Source: SHAN690 sp041391765 | GTDB lineage: Bacteria; Bacteroidota; Bacteroidia; Flavobacteriales_G; Salibacteraceae | DNA: 64,000 bases | Reading direction: 5' to 3' | Assembly (NCBI GenBank): GCA_041391765.1 | Contig: JAWKNJ010000027.1 | Coordinates: 1 to 64,000 of the forward strand | Shown: one piece after another, positions 53,819 through 62,191 of the stretch | Position numbering within the stretch: position 1 is the first letter of the stretch | How the letters are laid out: each line of letters begins with the position of its first letter | The notes under the pieces: generated by a model | Told to the model about the DNA's origin: nothing | Seen by the model: only the letters and a program-made list of their open reading frames with translations | The model's database searches: none | Translations under genes and position numbers: made by a program

Positions 53819-53900
53819 ATTCTACCTGATTTGGGTTCAAAGAAAATCATTCGATTGAACGAATACTAATTGAATGACACTCAACTATGAACAAATAAAA

Positions 53901-53930
53901 AGCGCAGACCGTTCATGAACGGTCTGCGCT
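53901..53930 (-). terminator. Terminator, perfect 30-bp palindrome
   Basis: AGCGCAGACCGTTCA / TGAACGGTCTGCGCT, a perfect palindrome, followed on the minus strand by TTTTTATTT. It lies 20 bases after the stop of the His-rich mini-protein, before fabG. Confidence 0.8.
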
Positions 53931-53950
53931 CAATTTAAAATATCTAACTA

Positions 53951-54148
53951 TTAGTGAGAACCGTGATCGTCATGCGCCTCATGATTTCCATGAGCTTCAT
54001 GTGATTCTGCCGCTTCGCCATGAGCTTCATGACCCTGCTCAACATGAGCACCACAAGATTCATCGCACTTACTGTCCGCCATTTGGAACATGAAGCACAA
54101 CAGTCCAACTACAACTGCTCCTGCTATAAAGTTTATGTTTCGTAACAT
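53951..54148 (-). CDS. Histidine-rich membrane-anchored mini-protein
   Basis: 65 residues from the ATG at 54148 (MLRNINFIAGAVVVGLLCFM). An earlier start at 54169 would overlap the likely -7 box (TTACTTTG, 54174 to 54167). One hydrophobic helix or signal is followed by a CX3C pair (KCDESC) and a tail with nine His in about 30 residues, in a repeated H-E-A-H-G pattern. The tail looks made for metal ions such as zinc, nickel or copper. No family recognised. Confidence 0.7.
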   Translation of the reverse strand: MLRNINFIAGAVVVGLLCFMFQMADSKCDESCGAHVEQGHEAHGEAAESHEAHGNHEAHDDHGSH

Positions 54149-54310
54149 TTGAATTCTGGTTTGAAGCAAAGTAAGCGCATTTGACTTTATCTAAAATTCC
54201 GAATGTGCTTCACGGGTTGATCCATTGTGCTAAACTCATAATCAAATTCCATGAAACCACAATAATCATCGATTTATTTTAATATTTTAGCGACAAACAA
54301 AAGCACTGCT

Positions 54311-55216
54311 ATGAAATCACACACTTTTCTTCTAGCTCTTTGCTTCGGTGCCCTTTCTATACATGGAATATCTCAAACTGATATAATCTATTCCCAAACC
54401 CTCGCAAATCCGACAAACTTGTTTCCTGAGCTAACCGGCTGGCATGGAGGAATACAGATGAATGCGGGGTACAGAAATCAATGGCCAGGTATTGCCACCA
54501 CGAATGTCGGCTACGCCATAGGAGTTGATGGTTATGTCCATTCCATTAGATCAGGTATTGGCATCAATGCAAATCATTATCAAGTGGGTAGTGCCATCCA
54601 AAACTCAAACTATGTTGATCTTAATGTTGCCCCGAAAATTCAGCTTGGGGATCAATTGGTCGTTTCACCTGCGCTCTCAGTTCGAATTGGGCAAATATCC
54701 ATCGACTGGAGTCAATTCGGTCCAAGCATGAATCCTATTTCCAGCAGCATTAATTATCTGTCATTTGGAGCAGGCGTTGGTTTGATTCGAAACCAAACCT
54801 TCATTCTGGCGCATACCGCCAATCTTAATCAGCCAAATATTTCATTCTTCGCATCCTCAGAAAGTCGAATTCCCCGGACGTATCAATTGCTCGCGGGTAG
54901 GAATTTCATGCTTGGTTCATTTACGCTCACGCCCAGCTGCTCCTATCAAAGAATGAGTTCATTTAATTACCTAAATATTACATTCAATGCCCAATACAAG
55001 TCAATATATGCCGGGATCAGGTATGCCTACAACAATGCAATTGGAGTTGCTGCGGGTTATGAAATCGAAGAGCGTCTGCGCTTATCCTATTCTTACGATT
55101 ATTACACATCGATCCTTGGTCTTTCCAACGCTGGATCGCATGAGCTTGCTTTGCGCATTTGGTTATTTAAAGACAAAGCCAAAAAACAGTTCGTCTCCAA
55201 CCTGCCTTTGATGTAG
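54311..55216 (+). CDS. PorP/SprF family outer-membrane protein (T9SS-associated)
   Basis: 301 residues: signal peptide (HTFLLALCFGALSIHGISQ), then the PorP/SprF pattern: IYSQTLANPTNLFPELTGWH, MNAGYRNQWPGIATTNVGYA, SGIGINANHYQVG, VAPKIQLGDQLVVSPALSVR. A run of barrel strands ends in SHELALRIWLF. Family members anchor or export T9SS cargo such as gliding adhesins in the outer membrane. No large partner adhesin is directly beside it; T9SS cargo genes are elsewhere in the window. Confidence 0.88.
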   Translation: MKSHTFLLALCFGALSIHGISQTDIIYSQTLANPTNLFPELTGWHGGIQMNAGYRNQWPGIATTNVGYAIGVDGYVHSIRSGIGINANHYQVGSAIQNSNYVDLNVAPKIQLGDQLVVSPALSVRIGQISIDWSQFGPSMNPISSSINYLSFGAGVGLIRNQTFILAHTANLNQPNISFFASSESRIPRTYQLLAGRNFMLGSFTLTPSCSYQRMSSFNYLNITFNAQYKSIYAGIRYAYNNAIGVAAGYEIEERLRLSYSYDYYTSILGLSNAGSHELALRIWLFKDKAKKQFVSNLPLM

Positions 55217-55237
55217 ACATACAAGAATTCAGAACAC

Positions 55238-55267
55238 AAAAAAACCGCTGAGTAACACCCAACGGTT
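55238..55267 (-). terminator. Terminator of sucD (strand-specific)
   Basis: Read on the minus strand, AACCGTTGGGT / ACTCAGCGGTT forms an 11-bp RNA stem including two G-U pairs, a GTT loop, then seven T. On the plus strand the two G-U positions become C-A mismatches, so it should act mainly on the sucD transcript. Confidence 0.7.
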
Positions 55268-55288
55268 CTTCAATTTCATCAGGTTCGA

Positions 55289-56170
55289 TTATGCCGTAAC
55301 GCCCATCACCTCAGCCATGATCTTTCCAATAGTGGCCGGAGACTCAGCGACATGAAGGCCGCATTCACGCATGATTTTCATTTTGGCAGCAGCAGTGTCA
55401 TCAGCCCCACCTACGATGGCGCCAGCGTGACCCATTCTTCTTCCTTTTGGAGCAGTTTGTCCGGCAATAAACCCAACAACGGGTTTCTTGTTTCCATTGG
55501 CTTGAATCCAACGAGAAGCGTCTGCTTCTAGGTTACCGCCAATCTCTCCAATCATAACTATGCCTTCCGTTTCAGGATCGTTCATGAATAGCTCAACCGC
55601 TTCACGTGTTGTTGTTCCAATGATCGGGTCTCCTCCAATTCCAATAGCCGTAGAAATTCCCATTCCGGCCTTTACCACTTGATCTGCTGCTTCGTAAGTC
55701 AATGTTCCCGATTTAGAAACAATACCGATGTTTCCTTTCTTAAACACAAAACCCGGCATGATGCCAACCTTAGCCTCACCCGGAGTAATGATCCCAGGAC
55801 AGTTTGGCCCAATCAGTCGGCAACCTTTGTCGCTGATGTATTCCTTCACTTTCACCATATCATTCACAGGAATTCCTTCTGTGATAGCAACAATAACTTT
55901 AATGCCTGCTTCCGCAGCTTCCATTATCGCATCACCAGCAAATGCAGGTGGCACAAAAATGATACTGACGTTTGCACCAGTATTTTTTACAGCATGCTCA
56001 ACTGTATTAAACACAGGCTTGTCAAGGTGCTTCTGTCCGCCTTTATTCGGTGTGACACCTCCTACTACGTTCGTTCCGTATGCAATCATTTGCTCTGCAT
56101 GGAACGTTCCCTCGCTACCGGTAAACCCTTGAACAATTACCTTCGATTCTTTGTTAACTAATACACTCAT
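55289..56170 (-). CDS. sucD: Succinyl-CoA ligase, alpha subunit
   Basis: 293 residues from MSVLVNKESKVIVQGFTGSE (ATG 56170). A start at 56218 would cover the likely promoter and adds no conserved residues. CoA-binding Rossmann part (VGGVTPNKGGQKHL), IGPNCPGIITPGEAKVGIMP, SKSGTLTYEAADQV, and the phosphorylated His in MGHAGAIVGG. Works with SucC (not in window) in the TCA cycle. Confidence 0.95.
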   Translation of the reverse strand: MSVLVNKESKVIVQGFTGSEGTFHAEQMIAYGTNVVGGVTPNKGGQKHLDKPVFNTVEHAVKNTGANVSIIFVPPAFAGDAIMEAAEAGIKVIVAITEGIPVNDMVKVKEYISDKGCRLIGPNCPGIITPGEAKVGIMPGFVFKKGNIGIVSKSGTLTYEAADQVVKAGMGISTAIGIGGDPIIGTTTREAVELFMNDPETEGIVMIGEIGGNLEADASRWIQANGNKKPVVGFIAGQTAPKGRRMGHAGAIVGGADDTAAAKMKIMRECGLHVAESPATIGKIMAEVMGVTA

Positions 56171-56215
56171 GCCTTCTTGAATTGGTGGCCGAAAATAGAC
56201 ATTAGCGCTCGTTGT
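56171..56215 (-). promoter_or_regulatory. Probable sucD promoter in the divergent gap
   Basis: On the minus strand a TTG, an 18-base spacer and TATTTTCG (one mismatch to TAnnTTTG) precede the sucD ATG at 56170 by about 23 bases. This excludes the upstream sucD start and lies within the first codons proposed for the divergent PagL-like gene if that starts at 56177. Confidence 0.4.
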
Positions 56216-57388
56216 CAAAAGTTATTTCGAGGGCATTTGTGTATTCTTATTTTTTGCCTGCATTTTCCTTGGTCAGCGCTCGCTCAATTGAATTCGGCTT
56301 ACCTAGAGACGAGCGCTTTCTACGGATCGATTCTACCGATATATCCAAATTTCCCAAGCAGCGACCAACATATCGTTGGACAACTTGCACTATCACTTCG
56401 AAAAAGTTCCATCGCAAACACCGAATTCGGTCATCCACATTCCGGAATCGCACTATCCTACCATGACTTTGGTAATAAGAAGGTGTTTGGTTATGGACTT
56501 GGCTTACAATATCAAATCACCTTCGAGCAATCATTAACTCGGAAATTAAGTGTCATTGAACGATTCAAACCAGGTGTTATCTACAGTTCGAAGCCATATC
56601 ACTACATCAACAACACGAGTAACATCGTTTTTGGCTCTCATTACACCGCATTGATGGGGATTTCTGTTGGCCTTAATTACCGATTAGCACCCAAAATTTC
56701 TCTATTGCTGGAAGGAAGTCTATGGCACGCATCAAACGGACATACTGACCTTCCAAATGTCGGAATGAATTCACCAATGGTCGGTTTGACTCTGCGCTAT
56801 CAACTTTCAAATTCGGATACGTGTTCTAAACCAAATAAATGCTTGCGTTATGAAAACAAATTTGGTCTGATCGGCTTTTCCACAATTGGAATAAACCAGG
56901 CAGGTGGAACAACAAGACCTGTTAATGGTGATTACTATCAAAAATATCTTGGTGGCCTTGGTGTGTTTTGGAGAACACGATCCATTCACCGATGGTCTCT
57001 GACGATGGAAACTTATTATGACCAGACTTACCGACTATGGAACGAAACTCAGGAATGGGCTAGCTCCAACAATATCCAAGAATCAATGGCAGTGATGATT
57101 ATGTTGGGGCACGAATGGTTATATCAGAGATGGTCACTATTGATCAATGGAGGTATTAATATTCACAACCCCACACTGGACAGGATCATAACTCGAGTTG
57201 AATCAGAAAGCATCGCAAACACCATCAAACGTTATGCTCCTGGTCGTTTTGCCATTCGATATTACTTAAGTCATCCTTGGAAACATGAAAGCTCGGCTTT
57301 TGTCCAAGCTGGGATAAAGTCAAATTTTGGTCAAGCAGACTTTTTGGAATTCGGAGCAGGCTTCGTTATCTCAGGTCAGAAACGCTAA
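56177..57388 (+). CDS. PagL-like lipid A 3-O-deacylase / acyloxyacyl hydrolase family outer-membrane protein
   Basis: Up to 403 residues; the start is uncertain. TTG at 56177 gives a basic n-region before the hydrophobic signal (LCILIFCLHFPWSALAQ), while TTG at 56237 starts inside it; no ATG is available. The mature protein is beta-barrel-like with the PagL-type catalytic motif LWHASNGHTDLPNVGMNSP (His and Ser of an H-x-S-N site) near residue 195. A second, longer domain (residues 220-400) also has barrel strands. PagL removes an acyl chain from lipid A in the outer membrane. Activity here is inferred from the motif. Confidence 0.65.
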   Translation: MNWWPKIDISARCQKLFRGHLCILIFCLHFPWSALAQLNSAYLETSAFYGSILPIYPNFPSSDQHIVGQLALSLRKSSIANTEFGHPHSGIALSYHDFGNKKVFGYGLGLQYQITFEQSLTRKLSVIERFKPGVIYSSKPYHYINNTSNIVFGSHYTALMGISVGLNYRLAPKISLLLEGSLWHASNGHTDLPNVGMNSPMVGLTLRYQLSNSDTCSKPNKCLRYENKFGLIGFSTIGINQAGGTTRPVNGDYYQKYLGGLGVFWRTRSIHRWSLTMETYYDQTYRLWNETQEWASSNNIQESMAVMIMLGHEWLYQRWSLLINGGINIHNPTLDRIITRVESESIANTIKRYAPGRFAIRYYLSHPWKHESSAFVQAGIKSNFGQADFLEFGAGFVISGQKR

Positions 57389-58337
57389 GTTGAATAATCG
57401 ATGATTCACTGGAAGTGAGAATCAATCGATCTCCACTCCAATAACCATCGATTAAGTCTCCCACATCTTCCAAATCAAACCATTGGAGCGTTTGTCCGTT
57501 GTTCGCAGAATAAGCCAATTGACCAGTATTTGCCAAAATGATCAGTTCCTCATTGATTCGAAGCAAACGATTAACGGCTCTCAGCTTTTTTGATTTTTGA
57601 ATCCGGCTCCAATTTTCTCCCCCATCGTTCGATTTATACAAATCGCCTTCATACGTAACCAAAACACCTTCAACATGGTTCAAAAAATTAATGTCCGCTG
57701 CGAATACGTTGTCAAGTTCAATCCTTTTCCAAGTGGGATTTGATTTAGTGGTCTTCAATAAAATTCCATCTCCCCCAACCCAAGCGCTGTAATGATTGAC
57801 ATCACCGAATGCAGCGAGCGACCTGATCTCATTATCGTATTCGGCTGGATTCCATGATTGCCCCGAATCTGACGAATGATAGGCCACACCAAAAGCCAGC
57901 TTACCTCCGGCTACCATGAATAGTTCCGCATTCACATGTTCGATCCGTCTCAATGGATGCTTGTAAAGGTCTCCAACCCAATCCACTTGATTCCACCAAT
58001 ACGTTTGAAAATGACGCAAATCTTTACTTGTAACCAAGTCCACCGAATCCAACCCAATATACCAGCGATCATCGAAAAGCTTTACATCATAAACCTCATT
58101 CTTCAACGTTGAAGTGCATACTTCAAAATGAGAAAGCGTAGCATCTGCTACCAACAAAAAACCTTGTCCAGACACGTCCCCTCCAGCCAGCACAAGACTA
58201 TCTCCGAATGCCTCTATGCACCTGACTTTTCCAGAAACCGGAAGTTCAAAAACGTCAAAATCGACTATTGTTTTATCCTTCCTGCAGGAAACAGTAAAAA
58301 CAAAAAGAATTGCATAAAAGCACCATCGTTGGGACAT
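57366..58337 (-). CDS. Beta-propeller (BNR/Ycf48-like) lipoprotein
   Basis: 323 residues from the ATG at 58337, which gives a lipoprotein signal (CFYAILFVFTVSCRKD, lipobox Cys18). Longer starts overlap mnmE. About six propeller-like repeats follow, several with Asp-box-like motifs: VAYHSSDSGQSWNPAEYD, ILLKTTKSNPTWKRI, LYKSNDGGENWSRIQ and AYSANNGQTLQWFD. This matches sialidase/Ycf48-type propellers, without a visible catalytic set. It overlaps the PagL-like gene by 23 bases at the 3' ends and starts 43 bases from mnmE, divergently. Confidence 0.75.
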   Translation of the reverse strand: MSQRWCFYAILFVFTVSCRKDKTIVDFDVFELPVSGKVRCIEAFGDSLVLAGGDVSGQGFLLVADATLSHFEVCTSTLKNEVYDVKLFDDRWYIGLDSVDLVTSKDLRHFQTYWWNQVDWVGDLYKHPLRRIEHVNAELFMVAGGKLAFGVAYHSSDSGQSWNPAEYDNEIRSLAAFGDVNHYSAWVGGDGILLKTTKSNPTWKRIELDNVFAADINFLNHVEGVLVTYEGDLYKSNDGGENWSRIQKSKKLRAVNRLLRINEELIILANTGQLAYSANNGQTLQWFDLEDVGDLIDGYWSGDRLILTSSESSIIQLSVSDLR

Positions 58338-58380
58338 CGGAACGAAAGTATTGTGGATTGTGAAATTACCTTCGTGTCCG

Positions 58381-59709
58381 ATGATTTTCCATGATACAAT
58401 TGTTGCGCTCAGCACGCCATCCGGTGAAGGAGCAATCGGAGTGATACGTCTTTCGGGCGCGAATGCCTTTGAAATCATTAATCGACATGTAAACGATACC
58501 AATGAGAAACTGAGTTTCGGTCGATTTCGCATTGGTGAAGATGTTTTGGATGAAGTCATTGTGTGCCGATTTGCATCTCCTAAATCCTACACAGGAGAGG
58601 ATGTCTGCGAGATTTCATTTCACGGTTCCAGTTACATTTTGAATCGCGCTATGGAATCGCTTATTGAGTCTGGCGCCAGGCTAGCCGAACCAGGTGAGTT
58701 CACCCAGCGAGCTTTCTTAAACGGAAAAATGGACTTGAGCCAAGCAGAGGCAGTGGCAGATTTGATTGCCTCCGAATCAGCAGCCGAGCATAAGTTGGCA
58801 ATGCACCAGATGCGTGGTGGGTTTTCGAAAGAGATTAAAACCCTTCGCGAAGAGCTGATTCACTTCGCAAGTCTGATTGAATTGGAACTTGACTTTGGTG
58901 AAGAAGATGTCGAGTTCGCGCAACGAAGCGACCTCAAAGCCCTCATCGAAAAAATTCAATCATACGTCCAAAATCTGATTGAGTCTTTCCGATTTGGCAA
59001 TGCTATCAAACAGGGAGTTCCTGTCGCCATTATTGGCAAACCGAACGCAGGGAAGTCTACGCTATTGAATGCACTGTTGAATGATGATAAAGCAATTGTT
59101 TCTGACATAGCGGGCACGACAAGAGATTCTATTGAAGACATCACAACAATCAACGGCATAAAATTTCGCTTCATTGATACTGCAGGAATTCGAGAAACGT
59201 CTGATGAAATTGAAGCTATGGGCGTTGAACGCAGCTATGCCAAAATGAAGCAGGCAGCGATTGTGATTTACCTGTTTGACAGCCGCGATGAACAAAGCGA
59301 ACACCTCAAAATAATCGAGGACTTAAAGGGCCAAATAAGCGCAGAAACGGCCCTGATCACGGTGGCGAATAAAAGCGATATTTCGGTGTCCTCAATTAAG
59401 GCCGACTTGAAAATTGCAGCTAAAAGCGGCCATGGCCTGAACGAACTCAGACAATTGTTGAGCAATCAATTGAAATTGACGCATACACAGTCTGACACGG
59501 TTGTTACGAATACGCGCCACTTACAAGCACTAAAAGCCACACATGCCGCCCTAAGAAAAGCTTTCGAAGGAATTGAAACCGGATTGAGTGGCGACTTACT
59601 CGCATCTGACATTCGAGAGTCATTGCATCACCTTGGCTCAATCACCGGAGAAATCACTACAGAAGATCTGCTTGGAAATATTTTTGGCAAGTTTTGTATT
59701 GGGAAATAA
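58381..59709 (+). CDS. mnmE: tRNA modification GTPase MnmE
   Basis: 442 residues from the ATG at 58381 (MIFHDTIVALSTPSGEGAIG); a start at 58351 overlaps the divergent promoter region. N-terminal folate-binding domain (EVIVCRFASPKSYTGEDVCE), helical domain, G domain (IIGKPNAGKSTLLNALLND; DIAGTTRDSIED; DTAGIRETSDEIE) and the C-terminal FCIGK with catalytic Cys. With MnmG it forms cmnm5U34 in tRNA wobble positions. Confidence 0.97.
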   Translation: MIFHDTIVALSTPSGEGAIGVIRLSGANAFEIINRHVNDTNEKLSFGRFRIGEDVLDEVIVCRFASPKSYTGEDVCEISFHGSSYILNRAMESLIESGARLAEPGEFTQRAFLNGKMDLSQAEAVADLIASESAAEHKLAMHQMRGGFSKEIKTLREELIHFASLIELELDFGEEDVEFAQRSDLKALIEKIQSYVQNLIESFRFGNAIKQGVPVAIIGKPNAGKSTLLNALLNDDKAIVSDIAGTTRDSIEDITTINGIKFRFIDTAGIRETSDEIEAMGVERSYAKMKQAAIVIYLFDSRDEQSEHLKIIEDLKGQISAETALITVANKSDISVSSIKADLKIAAKSGHGLNELRQLLSNQLKLTHTQSDTVVTNTRHLQALKATHAALRKAFEGIETGLSGDLLASDIRESLHHLGSITGEITTEDLLGNIFGKFCIGK

Positions 59710-59719
59710 ACATTAGAGC

Positions 59720-61483
59720 CTACATAGGTGCTAGAGCCTGCCTGGCCCCGGCAAGCATGTTCTTTGCGCCTTGATGCATCGGATTCACTTTCAAGGCTTG
59801 CTCGGCATATGGAATCGCTTCTGCGTAGTTTCCTTTTCTATATTCAACCAGCGCCCTATTTGCCAGAATATCACCGTTTAACTGATTGATCTTATAAGCG
59901 CTTAGGAAGCACTCTTCCGCTTTTTCGTACTCCTTTCGATTAAAGTGAATCACACCTGCATTGTTCAAAGCCAATGCATATTCTGGAGCAATTTCCAGAC
60001 AGCGTTCAAACGACTTTAACGCCAGATCATCACGACCAAACTGCTGGTCGATAACACCAATATTGTAATGCGACTCGTAATTCTCAGGCAATATCTCAAC
60101 GCTCGTAACCAAGTGCTTCCTAGCTTGCGTCACCAATGCCAGTGCCTGCTGCTGATCCAAGGCCCTGGATGATTTCTGAAGCAATGTAGTTCCTAGCGTC
60201 ATGTGAGTTCGAGTGCTCATTGGTGAGTTGACCACATCTGCCGCAAATAAAACTTCGTCCGATTTCCAATCCTTATTTCGAATTAATGTTCTGGTTCCAA
60301 GTAATAGCGAAGCAACAATCAGTAAGGTTTGGGCAAGCTTCTTTCGCTTCTGAAAAAACTTCGACTCCCACAGCAAAGCGACCACAGCAACCGACATTCC
60401 TAAAGATGGCATATAAGCAAAACGCTCTGCCATAGTTGATCCGATCAAAACGATTATGTTAGATACGGGAACCATCATAAGCAGGTAAAAAGCCAAGCCG
60501 AATCCACTAACACGCTTTTCAACCAATAAATAAACAGTGATGCCAACAGAAAGTAATCCAAGGATCAATGCTGCAATAGCTCTCATTCCCCATACATTAA
60601 TCAAAGGAATCTGGTTAAATGAGTAATCGAACGAAAGAACGCTCGGATAGAAGAAGAGCGTCAAATACTCTACCTGCATCCACAATGCGGAAACAATTTG
60701 CCACCATCGAGATGGCAGAGAAGCCAAGGCGTTGTTAAGTACGGTCAACTGAATCTGCTGATTCATATCAACTGCCACATAACGCACACCCCAAAACACA
60801 ACCGCTGTAGCCATCAACGATCCCGCTGCAATTAGCGCCTTACGCTTCGTTGCACTAGAGAACAAAAACAGGTAGATCGGAGCGACTATTATGAACATCA
60901 GCGAAGTCTCTTTGGATAGCATTGCTAAAGCGAGAAACACACTGGAAAAAACCAGCATTCTATAATTCTGAACCTCGACAAAGCGGATCAAAAACCACCA
61001 TGAGGTAAGTACAAACAAGAGTTGTAAAATATCCTCCAACTCCTTCACATTAGCCACGACCTCGCTGTGCAGTGGATGAACGGCAAAAAGCATTGTAATG
61101 AGTAATATCTGCGTTTGATTCAGTTGATCTCTAAATCCTCTGAACAACACTTGAAGCATTATCCCTAGAGTAAGACCAAAAAGGAACACATTCAATAAAT
61201 GAAATCCAAATGGGGTGCCACCAGTTAAAGCCCATAAAATGGAAAAGATCGCTATTGGTATAGGTCGATATCCTGAATCTTCTATACCCGTTGCACCAAA
61301 CGTATGGCTATGTTGAAATGCTTCAAAAACTCCGGTGTAACCATGCTTTATTATGTTGTTGTTCACAATTACCAATCCATCATCCAATACAAAATCGTGA
61401 CGCAGGGTATTGCCAAAAAGGACGAAAGCAAGAATCACTCCTGCTATCATCGAACCCTTTATGGTACTTACCAACTTGAACAT
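59720..61483 (-). CDS. Multi-span membrane protein with C-terminal TPRs (TMTC/GT-C-like)
   Basis: 587 residues. About eleven membrane segments up to residue 400. The first loop has the acidic pair FVLDDGLVIVNNNIIK and later SGYRPIPIAIFSILWALTGG, as in TMTC-type O-mannosyltransferases and other GT-C proteins. The C-terminal 150 residues are three to four TPRs (ESHYNIGVIDQQFGRDDLAL; YALALNNAGVIHFNRKEYEK; ILANRALVEYRKGNYAEAIP). It may glycosylate secreted proteins; substrate unknown. Convergent with mnmE (10 bases between stops). Confidence 0.75.
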   Translation of the reverse strand: MFKLVSTIKGSMIAGVILAFVLFGNTLRHDFVLDDGLVIVNNNIIKHGYTGVFEAFQHSHTFGATGIEDSGYRPIPIAIFSILWALTGGTPFGFHLLNVFLFGLTLGIMLQVLFRGFRDQLNQTQILLITMLFAVHPLHSEVVANVKELEDILQLLFVLTSWWFLIRFVEVQNYRMLVFSSVFLALAMLSKETSLMFIIVAPIYLFLFSSATKRKALIAAGSLMATAVVFWGVRYVAVDMNQQIQLTVLNNALASLPSRWWQIVSALWMQVEYLTLFFYPSVLSFDYSFNQIPLINVWGMRAIAALILGLLSVGITVYLLVEKRVSGFGLAFYLLMMVPVSNIIVLIGSTMAERFAYMPSLGMSVAVVALLWESKFFQKRKKLAQTLLIVASLLLGTRTLIRNKDWKSDEVLFAADVVNSPMSTRTHMTLGTTLLQKSSRALDQQQALALVTQARKHLVTSVEILPENYESHYNIGVIDQQFGRDDLALKSFERCLEIAPEYALALNNAGVIHFNRKEYEKAEECFLSAYKINQLNGDILANRALVEYRKGNYAEAIPYAEQALKVNPMHQGAKNMLAGARQALAPM

Positions 61484-61611
61484 ATTCAGTTACGATATTA
61501 CTCTTAATTGTCGCTTGTAAACTAATCAGATATTAAGACTTCCTTTGTCGAGACCATTTAAAAACCATTGAGTATTTTGATTCCATGGTTTGTAGTTTTT
61601 AGCGCGAAAAA

Positions 61612-62190
61612 ATGTCAAGACATGCATACATTATAATAGCCCTAACCATATTGACGCTAGGTAGCTGTGACAGGTGTCTCAGAGTCGAGTGTTTGAATGG
61701 TGGAGTTTGTTTGAATGGTGAATGTCGTTGCCAGGATGGAACCGAGCGACCCATTTGTGAAATGGATGCGTGTTTCGATGCCGATGGTTGTCCGGAGGGA
61801 ATAGCTTGTAAATATGGAAGGTGTGAATGTCCAGATAGCTTGTTTGGACTAACCTGTCAGTTTGAATACCCTGAAAATGTTGAAGGCGAGTACATGGGAG
61901 ATGCAGATTGCGACAGTTGGATTGGAAATACCATTTCATTTTGCAACGTGAACCAGACTTCAAATCCGTTGATTTACAGGGTAAACGATTTTGCATATGG
62001 AACCTATGAAATTGAATTTACAACAAACACTCACTTCATTGTAAAGCAACAGACAACTGGCGGCACAATAGGATATGAGGTAAGTGGCGAAGGAGAATTC
62101 AGAAATGGTGAATTTGACTATACTCTCGACATTAAAAGTGATTATGGAGGTTTTGACGAAGAAATGACCTGTGATTTTCATTTAGAATAA
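61612..62190 (+). CDS. EGF-like domain lipoprotein
   Basis: 192 residues: lipobox Cys19 (LTILTLGSCDR), then one complete and one partial EGF-like module: VECLNGGVCLNGECRCQDG, and CPEGIACKYGRCECPDSLFG followed by LTCQ. Fourteen or so Cys lie in the first 85 residues and presumably form disulfides. The C-terminal 100 residues form a beta domain (GNTISFCNVNQTSNPLIYRV; GEGEFRNGEFDYTLDIKSD) like lipocalin-type domains of Bacteroidota lipoproteins. It lies one base before the aminotransferase start. Function unknown. Confidence 0.8.
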   Translation: MSRHAYIIIALTILTLGSCDRCLRVECLNGGVCLNGECRCQDGTERPICEMDACFDADGCPEGIACKYGRCECPDSLFGLTCQFEYPENVEGEYMGDADCDSWIGNTISFCNVNQTSNPLIYRVNDFAYGTYEIEFTTNTHFIVKQQTTGGTIGYEVSGEGEFRNGEFDYTLDIKSDYGGFDEEMTCDFHLE

Positions 62191-62191
62191 A

